Positions 52,301 to 63,847 of a DNA stretch of 64,000 nucleotides are shown here, piece by piece. The stretch's first letter is position 1. Each line of letters opens with the position of its first letter. Location of the stretch: NCBI GenBank assembly GCA_037013685.1, contig CM072892.1:14079501-14143500 (forward strand), in the 5' to 3' direction. The notes below the pieces were generated by a model that had not been told where the DNA came from, made no database searches, and was given only the letters and a program-made list of their open reading frames with translations. Source of the DNA: Acridotheres tristis. Taxonomy: Eukaryota; Chordata; Aves; Passeriformes; Sturnidae. The translations under genes were made by a program, and so were the position numbers.

Positions 52301-55300
52301 CACATCAAATGAAGGTTTACAGATGATTGGTCTTCATTGTTTTTTTAACATTCTACCTTTTTTTTAACAGCACAGTAAGCAATATATTTAAAACTTCCCA
52401 AAGAAGGCTTATAAATTAATCCTGTTCCAGCTTTTCCAACTTGCAGTCATTTATAATTAACATCAGCTATGTCTCTGCTACAGTGACAGGACTGCTGCTC
52501 ACATAACTGTGCCTGAGGTAGCTGCCACCTAGCCAGGTGGGAGCAGAAGTCTCCTAGAAAATAAAAGGCCTGCACCCCCATGAGGAATAGCTACCTGAAA
52601 CCACAGGCACAGTCCTGTTACACCCTTTAGATGCACTCCAAAGCCCATGCCCTACCACCTCTCCCCTGCCTGTTGCTTAATCCAGCTATATCAATGCCAG
52701 CTGGGTACACTTATATGCATTGTTTAGTGCAAGTGTAAGCAAAGATCTAAAATGGAGTTATGCTATCACTTTAAAGGAGAAAGAAGAAATCAGTTCCTGT
52801 CATTATCAGTCATTCTCGTGGAGTTTTGTGGCTGACAAACAGGCTGCTTGAGAGAAACAAAACAAGAGGTTTTTTTATCTTGGATATACCCAGCTGAGGA
52901 CCAGCAATTCTCATACCAGTGGACCTGTGTGTGCAAAGGCATTGTGCAGAGACACAGAGATAGGCCCTGAACATTTGCTGAAGCCCTAGGTATATGGCAG
53001 TTAAATATCTGAAAGAGGAAAGGAATTGAAAGTAAGTTCCAGATGAAGAAACAAAGTGCAAAGCCAAGGTATATTTGTATTTTCTACCACAGCTACTTGT
53101 ACCAGTGGTGAAGATGAAACAAGCCAGTGAATTGATCCAGTTGTGGAAGAAATCAGTGGCACAATTCTCACTGACCACCGGGTACTGGACTAGGCTTTGT
53201 AACCAAAAGTTGCCCAGATGAGCAACAGTGCGAGAAACAAAATATACTTTGTAAATAACCTAGTCACTCAAATTGCTGATGCATTGACTCTAAAGCCAAG
53301 TGTTAGTGCCTGAAAATGAGCCACCTACTAAGTTATCAGTTCCAGTAACCTCAAAGGAGATCATGCAACCATGAAGATTCACAGAAAGTTCCATTCTTTT
53401 ATTGAGCCTCCTCTTGTTTACTAACAGCTTATAAGGAGAACAGCCCCTGCATCATGCTGCAGCACGGCTTTCTAGCTTGGGTAGTTAAGGAAAAGTACAG
53501 TCACAACCAGAGAGACATCAGTAAAGATCAGTGGCAAGTGATCCCCTCTGCAAAAGGCTTTAAAGATAATGAAAGTATTAATCATTAATACAAAAAATCA
53601 ACATAAAGATCCACATGTAATTCTGATAACTGGGACCAAGTAGGTAGTCAAGCAGACAGTGAAATTAGTTACTATCTTTTTGGCATTCTGTATGCTTGCA
53701 GAATTAGTTATGGGAGTTGCATTCACTTAGAATTTCATTCTCTAGAAGGGGCTGTTTCTCTTATCATTTCTTCAACATCTACCCCTGTCAGACCCTGGTC
53801 TCAATAACTGATATTAGCTGCAATCTATGTGATAAGCACAGGACATAAAGGTTCCTGAATTTCAAGCACACCCTCCTCTTGGTAGGATTCACATTCTCAG
53901 ATGAGCTTGTGCTGAGCCTTGCAGCCGTTCTGAGCTGCTGCAGCTCCTGCAGGTGCAGCAGGGCCAAATCCTGCCAGTGGCTCACAAAAGCAGCTTCTGC
54001 TGCTGTCTCCTGCCCACAGCCAAGGACAGCACCGAGCTCTGCCTGCCCCACTGCTTTCCAGCTGTCCTCCAGGACTTGAACTGCAATGTACTGTAATAGA
54101 TCCAAGAGGTTTTCTTTGAGTCCATGGTCCAGTACAAGCATAAATCAATGTCTGTATTGAATTCTAGGTTATGTGAAAAGCACTGGCTTTGCATATTTGG
54201 GCTTTATCATCCAATCAGTAGGATAGAAGCCGTAAGTCTAAATCCTGAGAGGGTAAAGCCAGTCAAAATACATCAGTGAACACAGTCTGAAAGAGTAGGC
54301 ATTGTTTGGCATGTATCTTAAGCTGTCAGGAAGAGCAGCCAGTGAGCAATGCAGTACTTGACCTGTCAGCATGATACAGATCATTTACATAGCTTTTTAC
54401 AAACATTAGCAGATTAATCCTCACATTGGGACACACAAGCAAGGTTCAGTAGTCCTGACAAACAGATCTGGAAGCTGTCTCCCATAGTGATGGTAACCTG
54501 ACTTCCAGGATGATCAGCATCTTTACATCTTGTAAAAGCAAAGAGGATGAGACATCATACCTCCAGACCAGGAGAAAAAGAAGTGTGAAGCGGATAGTAG
54601 CTTTGGCCCAACCTCCTGTGTTTGTGGGGATCTGGGGCCGTGGGGACTTTCTTAAGTGCTCTATCTTGGCTCCTGTTCAATTCACACCAGCTGTGACAAT
54701 CACAAGCAGGATGGTAGCTCTCACCCTGGCACTGAGGACACGGGCGTGTTCATGTGCAAAGTACTGCATTTCACACCCAAAGCCTAAAGCAAACCAAGCA
54801 GCTGAAGTGGAAAAGTCCTGCCTGGTTGTGATTTCCCTACCCCAACAGCTACCCAAAGCATCCCAGCTCATCTCAATGGAATCCTTTCATAAAAGAGTAG
54901 CAGTCATCAAATGAGTGGAAACTGAATTCTGAGCACAGAGCTTGGGCTTTCCATTGAGGGAGGATCTGTGATGGATGTGGCCCACAAGATCATACTGTCA
55001 GAGCTCATAGACCTAGAGACAGAGTGGCACATGGCCATGGCCCAAGAGGCCATGCTGGCTGTTTTTTTTAATTACATGAGAGACATGATTTGTGCACACA
55101 TCATTTATGCAGCTGAGAAATCTGGTTTTAGCAGTATTACTGAGGACTGAGGAGCTGTCTGTAAGCCACGGGGGACTGGGAGATCAGGTCCCTGGAGAGG
55201 CAGGACAGGGTGTGATCGCCCAGGTGTGACCCCTCACAGGAGAGACATGTGCATGTATGCACTGAAGGGATGGGAATCTTGGTTTATACCCCCATGCAAC

Positions 55301-57919
55301 GCATGGATGTACCCAGATGCACTGTCATGGGATTTAACCATGTATGTCCACATGGACTGGGATAGAAACAAACAGGATCAAGGGAAGTTAATCCATACAA
55401 GTATCTGCTAGATATGTGGACAAGGAGGAGAGGATGCCAGATTCTTTAACTCTACGGTATTCCTGTGCTGTAAATTGGTAAAAATTTTTAACTGAAGGTC
55501 TCTGTTTTATGAAGGAAATTTCTTATTGATCCTGTCTGCATCATATTCATACTGTGCTATTCACATGCTTAACATGGAGATACTCAGAAAGGTCACTTCT
55601 CTCTTCACACACAACTTGACTTATGCAAGCTTCAGAGCATTTTGGTGCAACATTCCATTTGCTATGGAATGAGGAGGTCACAGGACCCCAAACTAAGTGG
55701 GTATGACATTACTGAAAATCTTATAGAAAGGTTTGTTTTCTAGCTTTCATTAATACGCATAGAGAACAAGTATTGTGTTCAGCAGCACAGAAACAAAACT
55801 ATCCTAAGGCCCATTGTGGTCATCCATTAAGAGTCACTTTCAAGAATTCTTTAAAGACTTTCTGAAATCCTACCTTTTCCTATTAAGTATTTTGCAGTGC
55901 TTCTATATTGAGTGAAAAATAACATTTACTGTGAACATCCAAACAAAAAAACCTTTTACCCCGTGTTTTGTCTAGATGCAAGGTAAAAAGAATTCCAACA
56001 TACAGCTCTTAGACAGTCTTGTCATCAGCTTTCCTGTTCAAAAAATTACATGGTCTTGTTTTAAAATATTAGGCTTGTGTTTCTTAAAGGAAAGTTTCTG
56101 GTATTAACATAGCTCAGTAAAACCTCACTTTGCAGACAGTATTGCTAAGTTGGGATGTGTCAAAATAAAGTCCTAAATGTATCAGTGTTTCATGTGGAGT
56201 AGAAAGTGTTGCTTTTTAGTATCTAAAGACATATGCATGAAATGATAAATCACTAATTTTCAGAATTCAGAAATTAAGACTATGGACTACATTAATATCC
56301 TCTGAGGCTCTTAGAATTAATGGAATTAATTATTTATTTTTCATTATGTTGATGGACTTCAATTGTTTTCCGTTATTTCTCAGCCAAATAAAAACCACTT
56401 TAGCTGTCAAAGTTCAGTAATTACCCAACTACAATAATTAGATTTATTTTCCAGACTCCTAATGTTGTGGAAAATATGCAAGTATTATAAATCCCATGGT
56501 CAGATCCCCAAATGTATTTGGATACCTTACTATTTGGATACCTTTCTTCCTCTGGCTTTAAAAATAAGTAGAGGCCATGTGATATGTTGAGTTTTCTTAA
56601 GCACTAGCATGTGCCTAAATGTAAACACCTTTATGTACTCTAATATCCAGGGTTCCTTAGCTAGTAAAGACTTTCAGAACTTCTTGTATGATATTTATAG
56701 GACACATTATGTCTTATTTTGTATGGAGAGCTAAGGCAGGCTGAAGATGACCCTCAGCACCATCACTGTGGATGAAATTAGAGTGCAGGTGATCATCCTG
56801 GCTGCTGAGCTCTGTGCACTGGAGAAGATTATTTTGAAGCAGGTTATGTAATTCCTTGCTACAATGGAGTATGTATTGACAAAAGCATTCCTTTCTAATA
56901 TTTTTCCATTATAAGCCAGTAAAAAGTTTATTTCATAAAAAGTAAAAGATTATATTTGGTGCAGTAGGGTCCATTTTAAGTTCTCTTCTTAACATTTTGC
57001 AGGAATGAAACCAACGTGAGATGAGATTTCCAGTAAAGTACTATTTTTAATCAGACTTTCATATTCTTCTACATTAATATGTCACTGGGTAATTGGGCAA
57101 GTACTGTACTTGTCAGATCCAGAGGCATGTAACACCTGGAGCTGCACAAATAGACCAATGTGAGGCAGATACTAGTTAAGCTTCTGGGATATTCTTCTGC
57201 AGAGCTAATTCCAAAACTCTGGCATATTTGATAAAAGCTATTTTTCCGAGTTTGCATTAAAATGACAAGTCAGATTTTTTTTTCCCCCAACTTGAGATGT
57301 AATTTTAGCAGCTAAGTACTTTCCAGACAAACCATCTTTTCATTTCTCATAAAGAGGACACAAAACTGAAAGATTACCTTGGACAGATGAGGCATAGCAG
57401 GGTTAATGATAATCACTGTTAGGTATCATATTCTCTTTCACCTCTTTTCCCCAGAACTGCTGGATTCATAATGACCTGTGTCGATTCTAGACATCATCAG
57501 TCTTACTACATTTTAACAGGATTTTTTTCTGTGTTGAAATTTGATTAATTTACCAAAAACCTTTCAAACTATTGCATAGCCCCACAGCTGTCCCTAAGCC
57601 CTGAAAGCATAAACTGTTACATATATACATCCCCCAGAACTTGTATGGCATGTTTAGGATACTTATATTTAGTAACTTTATGTTTAATATAGGATCTATT
57701 TCCCCTGTGTAGCAAAGCAATTACATAATTAATGGTTACATTCAAACAGAATGGCTCAGGAGAGAAAAAAGAATTTTTAGAACAACTGTGTCAGACTGGA
57801 AAGGAAGTATGCATCAGTAATTCCCTTTCACATTTGATACTTCAGCTAGTATTAACTTTAAAGCCCTAATATAAGTCGTTAAGCAAAGAAATGAACAAAA
57901 TGAAGACCAACCTTGCAGG

Positions 57920-58065
57920 GACAGTGATGAACTGAGAATAAGGACATTTGGGTTCAATTCCGAACTCTTCCCTTGCCAGTATAGCTTTGGGCAGTTTCTT
58001 TGTTGCTCAGTTCCTTATCTATTTAATAAGGATATTAATACTCGATTAATTCTACTCCTTCCTGC
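57920..58065 (+). repeat. MIR-like SINE relic
   Basis: The order of blocks follows the MIR core: TTTGGGTTCAATTCCGA, then AGCTTTGGGCAGTTTCTTTG, then TGCTCAGTTCCTTATCTATT followed by AATAAGGATATTAATA. These correspond to the MIR tRNA-like/core segment and its 'CTCAGTTTCCTCATCTGTAA' region. It is strongly diverged, as expected for an amniote-age element. Confidence 0.6.
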
Positions 58066-60109
58066 ATGCCTTTTGAAGGTCTCTTGAAGGCTTTTATAGT
58101 AAAAACTACTACTTCTGATATCTGTAAAACTCAAAAAAATAGAAGCCTGCTTTCTGTTGAAGACACAAAAAGAATTAAAGCAGGGAATTGCCATCAGAGA
58201 TTATGTTCTACCACAGACTTGGTGAGAGCTGCTGCTCAGTATCAGTAATATGGGGCTAGGCAACATGTAGTGCTAAAGATGACCCTTCAGAAAGTTTCTT
58301 TTTCAAGGAGTGACTTGTGAGAGCCAATAAATGTTGGGACAGCTATAAAAGATCTGGTGAAAAAATTCACAACAAAACACTTTCCTGTTAAACAAAAAAA
58401 AAAAGATGTTGCAAAATTTCACTGGGAAAAGCAGATAAACAGATATCAGTACAATTTCTTGTAACAAATTGAAGTCTGATTAAAAATTTCAAAATGAAAT
58501 CTTGTGTCATTTTGACATCAGTATTTCCAAATATATTGCTTTTTATAACTTATCATTTTTTATCCTGTTTTATGTAAAACACAGATGTTGATCTACAGAA
58601 ATTACTTGACCGAGAAGCATTCTTTCTATGGACACTTACACTTAAATAACAAAACTTCGGGTTCCATTTGGGATTTGGTTTTGGTTTTTTTGCAGGTCTT
58701 TCAAAAATCAGGTTTCTGCCGGATGCTGAATCAAGACAGCTCAAGGCATTCTGAATACAGGGATTGCTTATGTGCCACATTTTTCTCAACTGGAAATAGT
58801 TGCTGCGGGTGTGGAAAATATAACCACTGCTCAGTATAACTTCCCTGACAAGGCAGATGGTTCAAGCTTTAATTCATACTGTTTATTTTAAAAATAGTTC
58901 AGTGGACTGAAATGAAAGACAGGTGTTCTCAACATCAAACCTTTACTATAAGTATCGTAAAAGAAAAGGAAAATACTAATTTAACTTGCTTTAGAATTGA
59001 CAGAGAAAACCAAATGCAGCTGTTGTGCAAGTTTTAAAATTATTTAAAATGTCACTGAAGTGTCTTAAGTCACAGGAAATGATGAGCAGTAATGTATGCT
59101 AAAGACAATGAACACCCTGTATCATGTAAAGCTTCTCTCTCAAAACAACACACTCTTTAGAAAAGAATCCACTACTCTCACTATGTATATTACAGGGATA
59201 AAATAAACAAATGAACAAATTCTGCATTAGTGTATTGGATACATATTAAGCTGCTATGCTTATTTTTTGTAATATTTTTCTTTCTACCATAATGCATAAC
59301 CTTGTGGAATAAAAGTCCTATGAGAAAAGGAACTGTTCTTTATAAATGACAATTAATGAAATATTGCTTGTTATGTAATATATATCCTAATAATATAGGC
59401 ATTTATAAGCATGCAAAATTGAGAAAAATAAAACCCAGATGATTTCATCCTTCCTATTTCAATATATATCTATATTCTCTAGGAAGTTTACTCTAATTGC
59501 GATTTCATATTGTGTTTCTATACTGTAAAGATAAATGTTCCTGGATCAACTAAAGAGCTAAATATCATGTATTAACTAAAAAATGAACATATTTAATGTA
59601 GTAAAAAGCTGGGTAAGTATCCTTGAATCTAATAATAGTGAGTATTTTGTAATATCAGTGATGTTTCAAATGAACCCAGGATGGGTTACTGGAAATATTG
59701 ACAATACCCAGTAGCAATGTTAATACTGTCAGAAAAAATAATAAGGAAATGAATGTTTCCAATAAGAATACAATTTGTTTCAATTTGGAGGCCACTAATA
59801 AAGGTAAATTTTTGCATACTCTGATAATTTTTCTCTAACAATGTATCTGTACAGTTGCATGATCTTTAAGAATCTAATTAACCTATTTTTCTTGCTCTAA
59901 TTACAAGGCAAAAGATTTGCATAGGTAAAAAGAAAAATTATTTTGTTTAGAAGGGAAATCCAAATTATGCCTGAAGCCTAATAAATATGTTGCCATGACA
60001 ATCAAAAAACCTGGTCTTATAAAACATTTTAGAATTTATTCACATGAGTAGCTCTTACTCACTGTGCTAGTTTTGACCTCTCCCATTCTGAGTGACCACC
60101 GTAAGAGAT

Positions 60110-60308
60110 GGAGCTCAAAGTCACTAAATGAATTCAATCGAGATTTTGTGGACATTTCTGGATATTTTACAAGGGTGGTCCATAGACTAAGGGAGTGATA
60201 TCTGCATGTTATATATAAAGATGGCAAGGGGGTTGGTTAGTGAGGATGTATTGGATAGTGTGGTACCTGAGCATGATGTAAATGGTGTAGGATAAGGAAT
60301 GGAAAATA
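60110..60308 (+). mobile_element. ERVL internal remnant upstream of the LTR
   Basis: The sequence leading into the LTR, including GTGGTACCTGAGCATGATGT and the purine-rich GATAAGGAATGGAAAA just before the LTR, resembles the 3' end of ERVL internal sequence with its polypurine tract. The element is therefore better read as a 5'-truncated provirus 3' end than as a solo LTR. The left edge is uncertain, and no intact frame is present. Confidence 0.45.
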
Positions 60309-60904
60309 TGCTGGGTTTAGTTGGAAGAGAGTTAATTTTCTTTCTAATAATTAGTATGAGGCTGTTTGGTGCTGCGAGAAACAAATTCACAATACAGAGA
60401 TGTTTTAGCTCTTGCTGAGCAGAGCTTCCACAGTGCCAAGGCCTTTGGTGCCTCTCATCCCACCCCAGCAGAGACGGGGCTGGGGCTGCACAAGGAATTG
60501 GCAGGGAACACAGCTGGTACAGATGACCCCAACTGACCCAAGAAATATTCTGTATATGGTGTCACATAAAACATGCAAAACAGCATGTAAAACAGGGGAA
60601 AGACACAGGAAAAAGGGAGAAGGGATGTTCAAAATTATGGCATTTGTCTTCCCAAGTAACCATTACACACAATGGAGCCTGGCTCTTCCAGAGAAGACTG
60701 AACACCTGCTGGCCGAAGGAAGTGGTGAATGAATTCCTTGTTTTTCTTTGTTTGAGTGTGTGTGGCTTTTGCTTTATCTACTAAAGAGTTTTTGTCTCAT
60801 CTATGAGTTTTATCACTTTTACTTTTCTGGTTCTCTCTCCTATTCCACCAGGGAAGGGTGAGAAGCAGCCCTGCAGTGCTTATTTTCCAGCTGGGGTAAA
60901 AGAA
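60309..60904 (+). mobile_element. ERVL-type endogenous retrovirus LTR (3' LTR)
   Basis: About 596 bp matches an avian ERVL LTR as I remember it. Recognisable blocks are GAGAGTTAATTTTC near the start, CAAGGCCTTTGGTGCCTCTC, GACCCCAACTGACCCAAG, GCATTTGTCTTCCCAAGTAA, CTGAACACCTGCTGGCC and AATGAATTCCTTGTTTT. It starts with TG at 60309. The 3' end is degraded and the terminal CA is not clear. No obvious 5-bp target duplication is visible. It is an old, inactive copy lying antisense to TUNAR. Confidence 0.8.
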
Positions 60905-62387
60905 TAATATTCATGCAATTAGTTCCACTGATTGACATAGAACTGCTGATGTGAGGAAAGGTTTGCAATGGGCAACTTGAATTTAGGATGTAGTCCTTGT
61001 TCACATAAAGAGATTATTTCTGACAGTGAAGATGGCATTTATGGGCTGTGTTGTTCTTCCTCAGTTTTTCTTATTGGTTCTTCCAACAGTCACACATTTT
61101 AGATAGCAAAATACACAAAAATTCTGCTTCAATGCACACGTATATGTGTTTTGAACCTTTACTTCTAAAATCAAGGCTGATTCCTCTGAACCCTGTTGAA
61201 ATATTGTCACACTACGGTGTGCTTTTTAATCTGTGCTTCCTCCTACTGCAATGATTTGAAGAAGTTGCATTACCATTCGCTCTTTAAAAAGTGTCTTATG
61301 GAGTGCTCCATCATACAAGGAAGAGATTTATTGGGAACTACCACAAAATTACATCTTTTGAATAGTATTTAAGCTCTGATTCTTGTTCATGAGTGCTGCT
61401 AGGGCATGGCTTTTGTGATTTGCCTTTATTTATCCTTCCCATCCTGAGAACCTGCTGCCAGGAACCTGTCATCTCCATACCCACTTGCACAGTCCATGAC
61501 AGCTGCCACACAAACCTGCTGCTGATCTTTTTCCAGCTCCATCAGAAGCAGTTAGATTTCCAAGGGGTTGCCCTCAAAGTGGAGGCAGTCCTTTACCACA
61601 GTTTGTTCAAGAACCACTCAACTTTCCAAACTCAGTTATCAACCAGGATGTATAAGAAAATACATGTTTCACATCACCACTATATCACTTTTTAGTTCTA
61701 CCCTAATTTCTGAAAGAGAGACCCAAATATACTAGTCTTCCTGGAAAAGAAATCTGTTCTTCCATCTCAGTTTATTAATTGTGCAATTCTTGATCTGCTT
61801 GGCAATTTCTTGACAATGACCCTAAGTATTTTTAAGTCAGGTAGTTATAATTCCTTGCACTCCCCTAGCACCTTTCATACAAGGAGACAAAACCACATAA
61901 GAGCTATTAACAAAAAATAGCTTGTAATGCCCACTGAAGGTATTTCTAATAACTCTCAACACTCCTCTAATACATAGCAAAAATTACTTGATGTGAGAAC
62001 ATCCCATACTGGACTTGTTTATTTTATGACCTGGGTAATAATTCACAGTAATAATTTTCAGCTTTCTGACATGTATAAGAGGATCTGTCTCCCACTGTTT
62101 CTAAAACACAGCATCCAAGTCTGCACTTGCTAGTTGTTTCCCATGGAAACAAAATAGAATAAATCTTTTGTACCTGCCAGTATGGCAGACATTCAAAACC
62201 TTTCTGTAGCTTTCATTTATTAAAATAATACTACTCAGGACCATTCTTGCATTGATATAGGATTTCTTTTACCTCCCATTTTTGCCTTCTAGTGGTCAGT
62301 GCACGACTGAGGTGCAGGGAAGGTATAGAACCATGACCCCAGAGAAACAGACGGAGCAAGAGAAGGAGGAGGCAGGAGGAGGGGAAT

Positions 62388-62420
62388 GGAGGGAGAGAGG
62401 GAGGGAAAAAGAGAGAGAAA
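62388..62420 (+). repeat. Homopurine tract
   Basis: Thirty-three consecutive purines (GGAGGGAGAGAGGGAGGG, then A/G) follow a longer purine-rich stretch beginning near 62339. This is simple low-complexity sequence. Confidence 0.8.
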
Positions 62421-62749
62421 TGTTAAAGCAAATTCCTAAACATCCTCTTTAGCATGGAAAAATGTACAATACAGCTGCAGATGTTCCAGTCCAAGTGCAA
62501 ATGACAGCACAGGTGTGCACAAACACACGCACATACACACTGTCACAAAGCAAGGGAGAAAGACAGAAATGATCTTACAAAGCTGCTGCAGTAATCAGGA
62601 CACTTGCTCCTGAAAACAACCATGCAAGCAAACATTCTTTTGTTACGTTTGTACATTTTTTCAATTTTCATTTCATTATTGCTATTATTTTATACCTGTC
62701 ATCACATCAGAAAGATAGTTATTATTAAAAGGAAGGAAAAAGGCCTTAC

Positions 62750-63044
62750 CATGCAATGCATCAGGAAGAGATGAGAAGCACAGAGCATGCTGCAGAGATT
62801 AAGCTCAGCATGGCATTCAGATATCCTTTGGAATTGAAGAAAATTGTCCAACCCATTCTTACTAACAAAGCGGACAAGTTTTCTCTAGGCTTGAATTTTT
62901 CACCAGAAGACAGATCCTTACAGTGCATTATATTTTCTTCTTCACGAGATAGATTTCCTCCAGTTAAGTTTCAGCTCCGCAATGCCATTTCCAATCAGCT
63001 CTAAGAAGTTCTTCATTCCCAGATTCGCGGTGTCATCAGAGGGA
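62750..63044 (-). other. Candidate 5' exon on minus strand (possibly TUNAR)
   Basis: On the minus strand a long pyrimidine tract (TTCTTTTTTTCTTTCTTTC and onward) leads to GGAG at 63046-63045, and 295 nt later CATG|GTAAGG forms a good donor at 62750/62749. The segment keeps several CpGs in CpG-poor surroundings. It contains a short frame starting MKNFLELIGNGIAELK that stops after 24 codons; I do not recognise this peptide. If transcribed, the segment is most simply a non-coding 5' exon of TUNAR. This is inference from splice signals only. Confidence 0.3.
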
Positions 63045-63093
63045 CTCCAAAGAAAATAAAAGAAAGAAAGAAAAAAAGAAAATAATACCTTAC

Positions 63094-63114
63094 CAAAGCC
63101 CTGAAATTACTACA
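63094..63114 (-). other. Candidate 21-nt microexon or exon end with GTAAGG donor
   Basis: On the minus strand a strong acceptor (TTACCTTCTCCTTTTCAG, AG at 63116-63115) is followed only 21 nt later by TTTG|GTAAGG at 63094/63093. The two signals could bound a microexon. Alternatively the GTAAGG could be the donor of a longer first exon starting near the promoter-like region. No coding meaning is apparent. Confidence 0.25.
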
Positions 63115-63720
63115 CTGAAAAGGAGAAGGTAAAAAAATCCCGCAACATCCCCTCATTTACTCTATTATCTAGGTGTTTCACAACAATCAGTACTACCTCT
63201 TTGGTCTCATATATGCAGTGCTGATCATTTGTAACAAAGGCAGAGGCAAAAACTTTCCCAATTTACACATGATGCAATTTCATTGCTGCTGCTCAACTGT
63301 GTACTCCCAAACAACCCTTTTCATCCTGAGGCATCTTTAAAACCATCTGACAAAAACACCAGCTCTCCCTTTCCCTTCCCAAAGAACATGAATATTAGAA
63401 TTTCTAGAGAAGTGCTGAAGAAAATCTAACAAATAACCAAAAAATACAAATCAGATCTAAAAGCAAAAGCCTTGAAGCAGGAGGCTTCTTGAGCAAGGAG
63501 GTGCTTTGCCTGAAGAATTTGGGGACACATGCAGTAAGCACCGTACGGGAGGAGAAGGGGGAAAAGAACGGTGGCTAAGGAGTGTTTGGAGAAGATGGGG
63601 TGGGACCAAATGGGTGCCAGGCAGGAGTGGGATCCTGAGTCACCCTCAGCCTCCTGCCTGCTCGCTGACAGCAGCTCGGGCTTTCCCTGCACTTTCTGCA
63701 AAGCATATTAATTGATTCTG

Positions 63721-63733
63721 GTTGCTGAGCAAC
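63721..63733. promoter_or_regulatory. Palindromic X-box, predicted RFX site
   Basis: GTTGCTGAGCAAC is a perfect palindrome around a central G. Each arm matches the RFX half-site RGYAAC, and the one-base spacer lies within the accepted 0-3 range. RFX factors act in ciliated, neural and islet cells. The site lies inside the promoter-like region at the window's right end. Confidence 0.5.
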
Positions 63734-63800
63734 TAACTCTGGGGAGCCACATCGACGGCTCCGGCTCCAGCACAGCTTCGGCAGCAGCAGCTCAGAGAAG

Positions 63801-63847
63801 AGATGGTAGGGGATGGAAGGGGATGGTAGGGGATGGTAGGGGATGAT
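63801..63847 (+). repeat. 10-bp tandem repeat forming a G-quadruplex motif
   Basis: About 4.6 copies of a 10-bp unit (GGGGATGGTA type) place GGGG runs at 63809, 63819, 63829 and 63839, each separated by six bases. This fits a four-tetrad G-quadruplex pattern on the plus strand. One copy has GGAA in place of GGTA. Confidence 0.75.

Larger units (their letters stand above)
35411..62749 (-). other. Presumed TUNAR intron, no other gene recognised
   Basis: If the 5' exons lie near 62.75-64 kb, this whole stretch is intron. I translated and scanned the open frames here. None has a recognisable domain, a family match or a believable splice context. The longest are translations of the GAAAG repeat, of a CR1 fragment, or chance frames in unique sequence. 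The named contents are MIR-like relics, an LTR-like block, a satellite, a CR1, a 33-bp repeat pair and an ERVL 3' end, all listed separately. The rest is unique AT-rich DNA. It may contain conserved regulatory elements that cannot be recognised without an alignment. Confidence 0.45.

Noticed and set aside
54510..54914. 134-codon plus-strand frame
   Set aside because: No family resemblance and no splice sites in phase; consistent with chance.
62756..63004. 82-codon plus-strand frame overlapping the candidate minus-strand exon
   Set aside because: No recognisable product; the splice signals favour the opposite strand.
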